From an uncultured Gemmatimonadota bacterium (lineage in GTDB: Bacteria; Latescibacterota; UBA2968; UBA8231): 64,000 bases of DNA. Shown piece by piece: positions 7,684-17,148 of this stretch (positions within the stretch are counted from its first letter, which is position 1; each line of letters opens with the position of its first letter). Made by a program: the position numbers and the translations under genes. Location: NCBI GenBank assembly GCA_903893785.1, contig CAITNQ010000424.1, positions 1 to 64,000 of the forward strand. Reading direction: 5' to 3'. Under the pieces are notes generated by a model. The model was not told the DNA's origin and did no database searches. It worked only from the letters and a program-made list of their open reading frames with translations.

Positions 7684-10086
7684 CTAGAAAATCAGCACCG
7701 ACACCGACTTCTGGATCAGGGCAATGGAGATTGAGGCCATACCCATCAGCGCCATGCCGCAGGCAAACCCCACCGCCAGGACCGGCGCATAGAGACGCCA
7801 CTGCTTGGCGCCGTATTTGCGGAAGAAGTAGTAACGGGCCAGGAGCGCGCCGATGACCTCGGTGATGACCCAGTGCGGGATGCCGGTCAGCGCCCGGACA
7901 AAACCGAACACCAACAGCACCGGCAGGCCCAGCACCGACAACAGAGCATAGCTGCCGATGCCGAAAACAGCCCCGGCGACGATGACCTTCTTCTTGATGG
8001 CGCGGAAGAGCCACGGCTCATCGGTGGATCGCTGGATCCACGGGCTGGTGAAATTCGGGTCCGTGTCCAGCACAAAATAGTAGGTCCATCCCGGCGGCAG
8101 CGCCTCGCTGCCCGCCACCCGCAGGCGCGGTCGCGGCGCACGCATGACGCCGCCGTCCACGGGCGGCTCAATGACCCGCAGCGCAGGTCCGTCGGCGGCG
8201 CTCCCACTGTCCGAACGGGCGACGGCCGCCACGGGTTCGGCCATGCGCTCCGGTTCGCCGGGGCTGTAGTGGGTGTAGAAGCGCCCGGTGGGCGTCCACG
8301 GGCCGGCATGGCCGCGCTTGCCGCTGCTGCTGACCCACTCGCCATCGACCGCGCGAGCCCGCCAGTACCACCACTCACGCTCGCTCAAGTTGGCCGGCTG
8401 CCACCCGGCCTCGCGCTGGTCGTCGGCGACCTGCAGCTCGCTGCGCAGGGTCCCGGTGAACCACAGGCAGGTCTGATAGGCATTCAGCCGCCACATCAAC
8501 TGGGCGTAGGGGTACGAGGCCGATGGCACCGGCGCCAGTTTCCAGATGTAGGACGAGTAGAGGAAGCTGGCCACCAGCACGATCGGCACCATGGTCAACT
8601 CGGCCTTGACGATACTGGAGAAACGCGTGCCGGTCAGCTCGATCTCGCGGAATTTCTGCGTCTGCGCCCCGTAGTTGCCCAAGGGGAACGGGATGAACCA
8701 GATGTCGACGCCCTGGTACCCGGAAAGGATGATGGTCGCCTCGCGCACGTAGGGGATGGCGACGGTCTGCCCCACCAGGCCGACGAGGCGGGCGTTGACG
8801 AAGGACTGCAGCGGCGTGAAAACGAACCCGAAGAAGATGAAGAACCAGATGAACCGGCTGATCTCGGGCAGCAGCACCCAGGACACCAGAATGATCGCCA
8901 GGGTGCTCAGCGAGTAGAGCGCCACGGCGATCCAGATCGGGAAGTCGCCGCGGCCCGGCGGCGGTTGCCAGGTGCGCACCTGCACCAGCCCACCGACGCT
9001 AGTCTGGCTCTTGCGGAGGCTGTTGACGACCTGATAGATGCCGATAGCCGCGATGGCAATCGTGGTGCCGATGCCAAAGCTCATCCAGAAGTCGACGCTG
9101 TTGACGAAGAAGGTCTCGATCGTCCCCATGCCAGGCTGCCAGGTGGTCAGCAGCCCGTATTTATACAGGAAGGGGTTGGCGATGGAACCGAGAACGACGC
9201 CGATGAAGGTGCCCATGACGCCCCAGAAGGGCATCACCAAACCGGAGAATATGGGCCCCAGATGGGCCGTGAAGCCCAGGGGCGTGGCCGGGATGAAGTT
9301 GCCCGTGACCTGCGTAAAGTCGATGAAGGGGATGGGGATCAACTGGATGGGCTCGTTCAGCAGCGCGCCGCTGATGGCTGGGATGGCCACGTACAGGGTG
9401 CCGAACACCAGACCGATCATGGCTCCTGCCGAGAACACCCGCCAGCGCCAGGTCTCCTCACCCGAGGTGCTCTCGGCCAGTGCGGTCGAACCCTGAGCCG
9501 CGACCGGCGCAAACGGGAACGGCAGACGCTCGTAGTCGGAGTTGAGACGGAAGAGAGCGTAGGCCATGGTGTACCATGACACACGCGAGATGATCATGCC
9601 GACGACCAGCAGGATGATCGGCGCGACCCAGTCCGGATGCAGAAAGGTGCGCGCCGCCAGGGCCGGCGAGTCAGCGGGCGGGGCGAACCAGGTGGGCAGC
9701 AGCTTGGTCAGGCCAAATTGCTTGGCGGCCGGAGACTGCACCAGGTACTGGTTCCACAGCAGGCCGTTGAAGGCCCCGGTCTCAGCCGCGATGAGGCCGG
9801 AAGCCACATAGTAGAGGACGTAGATCTCCTGGCGCTTGAGCGTCGTGAACGACCGCTTGGTGATCTCGGCAAAGAGGATGATGGTCACCCACTCGGCCGC
9901 GGCGCCCAGCGACCCGCCCACCATCAACCCGAGGTACATATTGCCCGGGATCATGATGAAGGCGACGAACAGGACGCCCAGCACCGTCTTGGTGGTGAAC
10001 CCCTCCTCGTACTGGGTGGGGGTCTCGAGGAGATCGCGGTACTCGTCGATCTCCTGGTTCGGGTTCGACTTCGACCGTCCGAACAC
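7684..10086 (-). CDS. OPT/DUF6785-like membrane transporter with Fn3-like insert
   Basis: An 800-residue integral membrane protein with more than a dozen hydrophobic segments, resembling oligopeptide-transporter-like proteins of uncultured phyla (FTTKTVLGVLFVAFIMIPGNMYLGLMVGGSLG, FKTTLKRQEIYVLYYVASG-type start). Between the main bundle and three C-terminal helices lies a soluble part of about 165 residues (530-695) with WYWRARAVDGEWVSSS and YYFVLDTDPNFTSPWI, typical of fibronectin-III-like strands, so an extracytoplasmic binding domain is likely. It begins with GTG at 10086, preceded by GGGAGGG seven bases upstream, 15 bases after the M28/FtsX gene. It is the last gene of a three-gene membrane operon. 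The substrate is unknown; peptides are a guess from the family and its neighbour. Confidence 0.75.
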   Translation of the reverse strand: MFGRSKSNPNQEIDEYRDLLETPTQYEEGFTTKTVLGVLFVAFIMIPGNMYLGLMVGGSLGAAAEWVTIILFAEITKRSFTTLKRQEIYVLYYVASGLIAAETGAFNGLLWNQYLVQSPAAKQFGLTKLLPTWFAPPADSPALAARTFLHPDWVAPIILLVVGMIISRVSWYTMAYALFRLNSDYERLPFPFAPVAAQGSTALAESTSGEETWRWRVFSAGAMIGLVFGTLYVAIPAISGALLNEPIQLIPIPFIDFTQVTGNFIPATPLGFTAHLGPIFSGLVMPFWGVMGTFIGVVLGSIANPFLYKYGLLTTWQPGMGTIETFFVNSVDFWMSFGIGTTIAIAAIGIYQVVNSLRKSQTSVGGLVQVRTWQPPPGRGDFPIWIAVALYSLSTLAIILVSWVLLPEISRFIWFFIFFGFVFTPLQSFVNARLVGLVGQTVAIPYVREATIILSGYQGVDIWFIPFPLGNYGAQTQKFREIELTGTRFSSIVKAELTMVPIVLVASFLYSSYIWKLAPVPSASYPYAQLMWRLNAYQTCLWFTGTLRSELQVADDQREAGWQPANLSEREWWYWRARAVDGEWVSSSGKRGHAGPWTPTGRFYTHYSPGEPERMAEPVAAVARSDSGSAADGPALRVIEPPVDGGVMRAPRPRLRVAGSEALPPGWTYYFVLDTDPNFTSPWIQRSTDEPWLFRAIKKKVIVAGAVFGIGSYALLSVLGLPVLLVFGFVRALTGIPHWVITEVIGALLARYYFFRKYGAKQWRLYAPVLAVGFACGMALMGMASISIALIQKSVSVLIF

Positions 10087-10101
10087 GCGACGTCCCTCCC
10101 T

Positions 10102-13100
10102 TTACGCGGTGACGGCGCCGAGCGCGGCCGCCAGAATGTCTTCGCCCTGCTTGCGGTACCCTGCCTTGGCTTCGGCGTCAACCGTGCGCCAGATCAGGAA
10201 CTGCTTGCGGATGACGTTCATGAAACGCTGGTTCACCCGCCGCCAGGAGGCTTCCTCACCGCTGAGGCGATGGATCTGCAGCCCGATGGCGAAGATGTTG
10301 TGCTCGGCCTCGGGCGTGGCTCGCAGTACTACGTGTTGGCTGACGCCCAGGTCGAACGGGGCCAGCCAGATATTCATGTCGATGGCATAGCCGTCGCCGT
10401 GCGGCGTCGGAAAGCGCTGCAAGTGGGCGCCATCGGTGTAGAAGGTGCCGATGGACTCTTCGCTGTACGAGTCGAAGTAACCGATCAGGAACACCGACAG
10501 CCCGACCACATCCTGGCCGCCTACCGTGAAGGGGAACTCGAAGTTCCATTGGTCGCCATCGGGCGGCGGCAGCTTCCACTTACGGGTAACGTCAGGCACG
10601 GCCATCTGCGACGCTTTGCGCGCCGGGTAGATGGTGGACAGCATGACCACCGCCATCACCAGCATGCTGGAGAACACCGCGGACAGCGACGAATAGTTGA
10701 GCGTGAACCCGGCCAGCAGGTTCAGCTCAATCAGAACCTTGGCAATGATCTGCCCTGACAGGTACCCAGCCACCACACCGAGCACTGAATAGACGCAGGA
10801 CTCGGCAATGAAGAGCATGGCGATATGGCCCGGAGCCAGGCCCACGGACGAGTAGATGCCGATCTCACGGAATCGTTCGTACACGCTGCCCATCATGGTA
10901 TTGAGCACGATCAAGGCCGCGATGATAATGGGGATCAGCAGGTTGGCGATGCCCGAGAACGAAGTCATGCCCAGCGAGCTGTAGATTGACACCCGGACGA
11001 ACTGGTCTCCAGGCTCCTTGATGCCGGCGAACAGCGTGACGGCCAACCGCGACAGGAACTCCTCGATCTGTTTGCGCTCATCGATGCCGGCGTGGAAGCG
11101 TACCGCCACTGACTGCAGCGGGTTGCCGCTGCCGACGTTGCGCAGGGTGGCGTAGGGCACGAGAAGGACATTGGCGGGCTCGAGGTGGACAAAGGGCTTG
11201 ATCACCACCTTGGTGTCTTCCAGCCCCTGCTTCTCGCGCGATTCCTCCTCCGCCATTTCCTGCACCGCCTGCCCCCCGGTAACCGCGAAGTCAGCCGGTG
11301 TCATGATCTCGTCGTCGAGGTCCTTGAGATCTTTCATGCGGCGCGAATCGAGCACGCCGATGACGGTGAACAGCTGGCCGAAAACGCGCACCTGGGCCGT
11401 ACCCACCTCGGCCAGGTCAATGGCAAGCTTGTCGCTGGTAATCATGTCGCTGGGCAGGATGCAGACTTTCTCGTCGCCCGGGGCGAACCAGCGCCCGGCC
11501 AGCAGAGCCCGATCCAGGCCCGTAACACCGCTCTCCTCCGGGCTCAGACCCAGGACGCCCAGGGCGTTATGGGTCTTGTCACCGTGCTTCATTTTGATAT
11601 GCGCCTTGGCCCGGTTGTCGTACCACGAGCGGGGCGCCACCACGGCGATATCGCGGAAGGTGCTGCGGGCGTAGTCGAGGACGGACTCCTCGAGCGGGTT
11701 CCAGGCCTTGCTGCGGATCATCATGCCTTCGTACAAACCCTCGTTGTCGCGCTGAATCTGGTTGTAGCGCAGCGTGGTTTGCACCGAGGTGAAGGACAGC
11801 ACCGTAAAGGTCAGCAGCAGCAGGGTGGCAAAGGTCAACCCGGTGCGCATCTTGCGCCGCTTCATGTTGGAGATACCCAACTGGAAAGCCGCCATCGAAG
11901 CGCCCGCACGACTCACGTCCACATCGTGGATGACGGCCACCTCGGTGCGCAGTTTGCGCATCTGCTCGTTGAACCGGCCGGAGATGATCGACATCACCAG
12001 CACGGCCAGCACCAAGATGACAAAGGCCAGCAGGATGACGAAGGGGTTGGAGAGCTGGAAAGCCGGGTGCACCAGCCAGAGGATGATCCAGATGACCAGG
12101 AAGATGCCGGCAAAACCGAAGATCTGGTTCTTGATCGTAGCCGCCGTTATCAGCAGGCGTTCGGCGAAGAAAGCGCAGGGGATCACCAGCGCCATGAAGA
12201 AGATGATGCCTTGGATCACGTCGTTCTGGGTCGCCTTGACGTCCGGGTAGGCGCGGGACTCGAGACCGATGGCCGAACGTGTGCGGCGCACGAACTCGGA
12301 CCAGTGCCGCGCCGTCAGGGCCTCGGCGGCGGCGTCCAACTGGGCTTTGGCACGGCCGTGCAGGTCTGACAGCCGTTGGTTCTCAATGCCGAAGCCCTGC
12401 AGTTCGCGCATGCGCGACTCGTCCAGCGTCCACATGTCATGCGCAGCCAGGTAGGTAGTGCGCAGGAATGAGGTCCCGCTGCCGATCTCGAAACCAGAAC
12501 CCAGGGCCGCCTCTTTGCTGCTGGCATCACGCGCATTGAGCAGCAGGTAGCGGAACCCCAGCAGGCCGGCGCCCAGCCCCACCTTCACGCGGGCCTCGGG
12601 TCGGGCAAACAGCACGCCCACCGGTTCATCACGGGCCGACGGGCCTTCGCCAATGGTGTAGCCGAATTCCACGGGCGTGCTGTTGGTCTCGTCGAAGACC
12701 GTGATCTGGGACAACTTGGTCAGGTACCGCGGATCCACGATGTCGAAGAAGTTGTAGGCTACGCACGGGAACAGCACGACCATCCACTGCTTGTCGCGCC
12801 AGTCCATGGCAATACGCATGGGGTAAACCTTGTCCCCCTGCACACCGCGGTCAGGCGCGTAGGCAATGCTGCCGTTGAGCGGATCGAGGTAGTAGCCCTC
12901 GACCTGGACCTGGTTGACGCGAATCGAGTTGAGGTAGAAGGTACCGCGGTCGTCGGTCAGCTCGAAGTATTCGCCGCGCACGCCCTTGTACGATTTGGCG
13001 CGACCGTTGCGCACCACCCCGATGGCACCGGCGCGCGGCAGATCCGGGATGATGCTACGGCGCGGGAAGACCATCGTGCGGGCCTGCAGCGAGCGGAGCG

Positions 13101-14859
13101 TATCGCGCAGGCGCATCTTGAAGTCCGGGAACAGCTCAGGGTCGTCAAAGGCCTGGTGGAGCATACCGGCCAGGGCGCGCACTTGGCGCGTCAGGTTGGC
13201 GCTGTTGGTGTGGGCGACGCGATCGAGGGGCGTATCGACGAGGAAACGCGCATCGTTGACCGTGACAAAGGCCAGGGCCGGTGTGCCGGTGTCGAGCACC
13301 ACCTCGCTGTTCACCGAGATCTGGCCAGGGACAAAGGTCTCCCAACTCATGCCGCCTTCGGGGCTGATGCCGTTGACCAGCACATCGCGGTAGTCGTACC
13401 CCAGGGCCCGGCTCAGACGCCGGGCATAGGCCATGAAGTTCTTGCCGAAGGGCGCGAAGTAGCGCTTGTAGTAGAAGCTGCTGTTGCTGTTCCAGACCCC
13501 CAACTCGTCGGTCTGGGTGGACAGGTCCAAACTGATGAAGAGCTTTACGTCCAGCGAGTCGGCGTGCCCCCGCGCCCACTCGCGGTACAACTCGGCGCGG
13601 CGGTTGGTGTTGTGGCGCACTTCCTGCCACAGGACCGCCTCATCGGCGTAGCGCTCCTGGCCCAGGCGCAACTGGCCCTGGTCGCGAACCACCACCCCCT
13701 CGGCCATGGCTGCGGTCAGCACCTGGCGCACCAGCACCGAGTCCGGGCCATCGATGCCGTGCACCAGGGCTTCTTTGCCCATGTACTCGTCGCCGCCGAC
13801 CCGATAGATGACCCCGTCGCGGGCGATCATGCCGCGGTCCAGGGCCAGTTCCACCGCCCGGCGCACCACCATGCGCTGGACGAAAGGGTCTTCTTTGCGC
13901 AGGTAGCGTTGAATGAAGTCGTCGATCCCCCGCAGTCCCAGATGGTGGGCCGAGGTGGCCAGGAAAACCACGGTGCGCGTCGGCGGATGGGCGCGGAAAT
14001 AGCGGCCGAGTTCCAGCAGCGCGGTGATGCTGGCGGCCTGCTCGGCCCCCGGCGTAAGCGCCGGCACCACCGACATGGCGTCGTAGTAGGCTTCGAGCAC
14101 AACGATGTCTTTGGCCAGGACCGGATCGCTGCCCGGGATCACCCCCATGATGTTCCGCGCCGGTCGGCGCTCCCAGTCCATGCGCGACTGCAGGTGGACC
14201 GGCAGGGAGCCGCCGTTGGTGGCCACCTGCTCACGCAGGTGCTCGCCATCCTGGCGGTTGACCCAGAAGCGCGGCAGATCCAGCGGCATGGTCAGGAACT
14301 TGCGTTCGGCCTCCAGGTACACGGTCGAGTCCGGTTCGACAAACACGACCGCTGCCGCCCCCAGGTAGGCGCTGTTCAGCCAACTGTCGCCGGTGTTGAA
14401 GTCCAGCAGGACGGTCGCGCCCTGCACGTCCTGGCCGTCGAGTCGGGCATAGTCACCATCGCCGCCGTCGATCAGGCGCGAGGTCAGGCCCGCCGGCGGC
14501 AGGGTGGAGGTGCGCACCAGATTCGGCCACAGGGCACACAGGGGCACTCGCGCCCCAGTGGCAGTGACCTCCAGGAAACCGCCACGGTCCATGGGCACGG
14601 TGACGTCGTAGTCCTGCGTCACCACATCGCGCAGACCGGTCTGGCGGAACGCCGACTCGACAAACGCAGCCGCGCTGTCGGCTCCGGGGTAGCCGGCAAC
14701 GCGCGAGCCCAAACCGCCGAAGAAGGCCAGGCTGGCAGCCACCCGCTCCTCAGGCACGGCTTGGGACAGGGCACCGAAGTCGACTTCGGCACCGGCCGGG
14801 CGAACCCACGCGCCGGCCAACAGGCATGCCAGCAGCGTCAAGCAACGAAGCCCCTGCAT
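10102..14859 (-). CDS. M28-peptidase-like/FtsX-type permease fusion
   Basis: A 1585-residue protein. Residues 1-24 are a signal peptide. About 30-320 is an M28-family aminopeptidase fold with a PA-like insert (125-200). A long extracytoplasmic part follows, then three membrane segments (IIFFMALVIPCAFFAERLLI and two more), and an FtsX/MacB-like permease: one helix (GLTFATLLLLTFTVLSF), a large periplasmic loop, and three helices with the FtsX-type block YERFREIGIYSSVGLAPGHI. A soluble tail of about 150 residues ends it. The M28 metal-binding positions are altered: AHYD is AYYD (257-260), GADDNAS is GAEQAAS (271-277), AEE is AHH (304-306), so peptidase activity is doubtful. The ATG at 14859 has GGGGGGAG upstream. 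No ABC ATPase is encoded in the operon. Confidence 0.82.
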   Translation of the reverse strand: MQGLRCLTLLACLLAGAWVRPAGAEVDFGALSQAVPEERVAASLAFFGGLGSRVAGYPGADSAAAFVESAFRQTGLRDVVTQDYDVTVPMDRGGFLEVTATGARVPLCALWPNLVRTSTLPPAGLTSRLIDGGDGDYARLDGQDVQGATVLLDFNTGDSWLNSAYLGAAAVVFVEPDSTVYLEAERKFLTMPLDLPRFWVNRQDGEHLREQVATNGGSLPVHLQSRMDWERRPARNIMGVIPGSDPVLAKDIVVLEAYYDAMSVVPALTPGAEQAASITALLELGRYFRAHPPTRTVVFLATSAHHLGLRGIDDFIQRYLRKEDPFVQRMVVRRAVELALDRGMIARDGVIYRVGGDEYMGKEALVHGIDGPDSVLVRQVLTAAMAEGVVVRDQGQLRLGQERYADEAVLWQEVRHNTNRRAELYREWARGHADSLDVKLFISLDLSTQTDELGVWNSNSSFYYKRYFAPFGKNFMAYARRLSRALGYDYRDVLVNGISPEGGMSWETFVPGQISVNSEVVLDTGTPALAFVTVNDARFLVDTPLDRVAHTNSANLTRQVRALAGMLHQAFDDPELFPDFKMRLRDTLRSLQARTMVFPRRSIIPDLPRAGAIGVVRNGRAKSYKGVRGEYFELTDDRGTFYLNSIRVNQVQVEGYYLDPLNGSIAYAPDRGVQGDKVYPMRIAMDWRDKQWMVVLFPCVAYNFFDIVDPRYLTKLSQITVFDETNSTPVEFGYTIGEGPSARDEPVGVLFARPEARVKVGLGAGLLGFRYLLLNARDASSKEAALGSGFEIGSGTSFLRTTYLAAHDMWTLDESRMRELQGFGIENQRLSDLHGRAKAQLDAAAEALTARHWSEFVRRTRSAIGLESRAYPDVKATQNDVIQGIIFFMALVIPCAFFAERLLITAATIKNQIFGFAGIFLVIWIILWLVHPAFQLSNPFVILLAFVILVLAVLVMSIISGRFNEQMRKLRTEVAVIHDVDVSRAGASMAAFQLGISNMKRRKMRTGLTFATLLLLTFTVLSFTSVQTTLRYNQIQRDNEGLYEGMMIRSKAWNPLEESVLDYARSTFRDIAVVAPRSWYDNRAKAHIKMKHGDKTHNALGVLGLSPEESGVTGLDRALLAGRWFAPGDEKVCILPSDMITSDKLAIDLAEVGTAQVRVFGQLFTVIGVLDSRRMKDLKDLDDEIMTPADFAVTGGQAVQEMAEEESREKQGLEDTKVVIKPFVHLEPANVLLVPYATLRNVGSGNPLQSVAVRFHAGIDERKQIEEFLSRLAVTLFAGIKEPGDQFVRVSIYSSLGMTSFSGIANLLIPIIIAALIVLNTMMGSVYERFREIGIYSSVGLAPGHIAMLFIAESCVYSVLGVVAGYLSGQIIAKVLIELNLLAGFTLNYSSLSAVFSSMLVMAVVMLSTIYPARKASQMAVPDVTRKWKLPPPDGDQWNFEFPFTVGGQDVVGLSVFLIGYFDSYSEESIGTFYTDGAHLQRFPTPHGDGYAIDMNIWLAPFDLGVSQHVVLRATPEAEHNIFAIGLQIHRLSGEEASWRRVNQRFMNVIRKQFLIWRTVDAEAKAGYRKQGEDILAAALGAVTA

Positions 14860-14923
14860 GGTGCGTCTCCCCCCGTCCGTCCACGGACAGATCAGCAACC
14901 GGCCACGGTGACGGTCGACGCCG

Positions 14924-16894
14924 TCAGATCCAGAACACCACATTGTCGGTCATGCCCGTCAGGTAGTCGACCAACAGCCACAGGCCGGCGATCACGAACT
15001 GCCCCATGATCAGGCCCAGGAAGAAAGGCCGGCTCTGCCGATACAACGCCGGCCCGCCGTATTTCATCACCACCTGCTTGACCAGCCAGGCAAGGAAAAT
15101 GCTGAACCACAGCTCGTCCATGAGCCACACGGCGCTGATGGGGTACCCCACCGGATGCAGTGGCCACCACAGCAGGTGGTGCCGCGCCAGCATGAGCAGG
15201 GCCATGATGGCCCCCCCCACCACCGTGTGCAGCCAGCCGTCGCCGTAGACGGGCAGTGGGGTGGTCAACCCGGCGGCAATGTATTGGAAAGGCACCTGAT
15301 TGCCGCCGGCGAAGAACCAACCGTTGAGGTTGATGCCCCCGTAGGCGTACGCCAGGTTCAGGATGGCCCACACCGAGCCACCCAGACTAACGACGATGGC
15401 CAACAGCATGGCCCAGAACAATGGGCGCACGCGGTGCCCCAACTGCTCGGTGAGTTTGAGGCCGTGGGCGCAGGCCGCCATGACGAAGGTGCGCATGTCC
15501 GCCGCCCAGACATAAGAGTATGCCATGGATACCATGCCGGGCGTGCCCAGGACTGACGAGCCGACCGCGGAAACCACGGCCGAAGACGCGATCATCGGTC
15601 CCACGGCCGTGGCCACGCCACTCTCGACCACCACCCGCGTGAGCCCGACGAAGATCAGCACGGCCAGCAACAGTGTGATGGCGGCAGCCCACCACGGCAG
15701 GCCGGTGACCCAGAGCCAACCGGTCAGCACCAGGGACGACCCCAGCCACGCGAACACGGCAGCCCGGTACGACAGCATCTCGCCGGTGTCGTCCACGTTG
15801 GGGTCGCCACGGAAGGCCTTGCGGAACACATCACGCAGGTGACTGCGGCCGACCCACAGGCCGAACAGGACCAGGACCATCAGTGCGCCCTGCCCCTGAT
15901 GAGCCAAGATCGGCTCGGAGAAGGCACCGTACACGCCCAGCTTCTCCGTGCTGCCGACGCCCAGCAACGCCAGCGCGCCTTTGACCAGCTTGGCGACCAC
16001 ATTGAAGAACCAGAGACTGAAGGCGATATCGAGATTGATCAGATAGGAGAAGCCGACCATGGGGAAACTGAGGCGGAAGATGAGTCCCATGGTGTTGCGG
16101 AAAATCGGCACCGAGGACACGGTGGTGATGGCCGGCACGAAGTTGAAGTAGGCATGCAGCGCGTTGACACTGCTGACCACGACCGGGACGGCAAAGCCAA
16201 TCCACAGCAACGGGCGACGGAACAGCGGCCGCACGGCGTGGCCGTCCTCCTGAACCATTTCCAGCGGCACCTGGACAATGGGGTAGATCAGCCGTTCGCG
16301 CTCCACCCACTGCCGGCGTAGAATGACCATCGAGGAGATCATCATCAGGTACAACGCCGCGGCCAGCACCAACCAGCAGGCCAACGGGCCGGCCCAAACG
16401 GCCCACGGGATGCCCATGCCGCGCGGGGCGCCCTCGTAAAACCACTTGATGGCTTCCTGGTCCTGCGGCACCAGCCAGGCCGGCACAAAGGGCAGGATGA
16501 GCTCGGCCCACTCGTTCTCCGGCGTGGCGTAGTATTGGGCGCCGGTGGTAATGGTCAACAGGTACTCAGAGAAGCCCATGGTCGGGATGGCGGCGGCCAC
16601 GACCATCATCACGTAGATGACGATCAGCTCGGTGCGCCGCAGCGCCCGACGCGGGGCGACGGCGGCAACGGCGGTGTTGGCTACGGCCACGAGGACAAAG
16701 AAGAGGAACAGGGCCCCGGCAGCGCTGAAGTCGTTGCCCATGTACGAGCCCCGGATCACCATGTTGGCGTAGGGGTCGCCCACGGCGATGGCCAGGGACA
16801 GGAGCGCCCCCAATACAAAAGCCCGGGCGCTGAACCCGGTACCCAGGGCACTCCCTGCTCCGGCAGGGCGCGGCTCGTTCTTCTGGACGTCCAT
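14924..16894 (-). CDS. DUF6785-type multi-spanning membrane protein
   Basis: A 656-residue integral membrane protein with about fourteen hydrophobic segments, of the DUF6785/DUF6784 type known from uncultured phyla and planctomycete-like bacteria. Characteristic stretches are GDPYANMVIRGSYMGNDFS, a conserved loop with ERLIYPIVQVPLEM, and a C-terminal part with HTVVGGAIMALLMLARHHLLWWPLHPVGYPIS and KYGGPALYRQSRPFFLGLIMGQF. Its fold and the related OPT-like protein two genes downstream suggest a transporter. A GGGAAGGG precedes the ATG. It is the first gene of the three-gene membrane operon and is separated from the M28/FtsX fusion by about 60 bases. Its function is not known. Confidence 0.78.
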   Translation of the reverse strand: MDVQKNEPRPAGAGSALGTGFSARAFVLGALLSLAIAVGDPYANMVIRGSYMGNDFSAAGALFLFFVLVAVANTAVAAVAPRRALRRTELIVIYVMMVVAAAIPTMGFSEYLLTITTGAQYYATPENEWAELILPFVPAWLVPQDQEAIKWFYEGAPRGMGIPWAVWAGPLACWLVLAAALYLMMISSMVILRRQWVERERLIYPIVQVPLEMVQEDGHAVRPLFRRPLLWIGFAVPVVVSSVNALHAYFNFVPAITTVSSVPIFRNTMGLIFRLSFPMVGFSYLINLDIAFSLWFFNVVAKLVKGALALLGVGSTEKLGVYGAFSEPILAHQGQGALMVLVLFGLWVGRSHLRDVFRKAFRGDPNVDDTGEMLSYRAAVFAWLGSSLVLTGWLWVTGLPWWAAAITLLLAVLIFVGLTRVVVESGVATAVGPMIASSAVVSAVGSSVLGTPGMVSMAYSYVWAADMRTFVMAACAHGLKLTEQLGHRVRPLFWAMLLAIVVSLGGSVWAILNLAYAYGGINLNGWFFAGGNQVPFQYIAAGLTTPLPVYGDGWLHTVVGGAIMALLMLARHHLLWWPLHPVGYPISAVWLMDELWFSIFLAWLVKQVVMKYGGPALYRQSRPFFLGLIMGQFVIAGLWLLVDYLTGMTDNVVFWI

Positions 16895-17148
16895 GGACCC
16901 TTCCCGCGATGAGGCGGATCTGGGGCCGACAGCTGCGGGTCGACCCCGGGCCGGGGTCGCCTTTCAGGTTGACTCGACCGCCCCGGAGTGCGCCGACCCA
17001 CCGTGACCGCCCGCCGCACCCGGCCAAGGTCAAGCGGGACTGAAATAAAGACCATCGCGGGGGGAGCGACAAGACCGCCCCCGGGTGGCGGCAGCAGGGC
17101 GACCTCGGCGTCTGGTCGATGGTCGCCCCGGCGCCCCGCGGCGGGGAC
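16895..17148. other. Intergenic region before the DUF6785-type operon
   Basis: Some 250 bases upstream of the minus-strand membrane operon and downstream of the Gx transporter gene. I see no gene, no clear promoter and no convincing terminator; the stretch TCTTTATTTC at about 17040-17050 (minus strand) follows only a poor GC stem. Confidence 0.5.

Noticed and set aside
13156..15009. 617-codon plus-strand open frame
   Set aside because: Antisense to the M28/FtsX gene; the same high-GC shadow effect. Similar frames at 7873-9579 and 45710-47173 are rejected too.
16895..17148. Terminator of the Gx transporter unit
   Set aside because: The T-rich stretch is not directly preceded by a stable stem.
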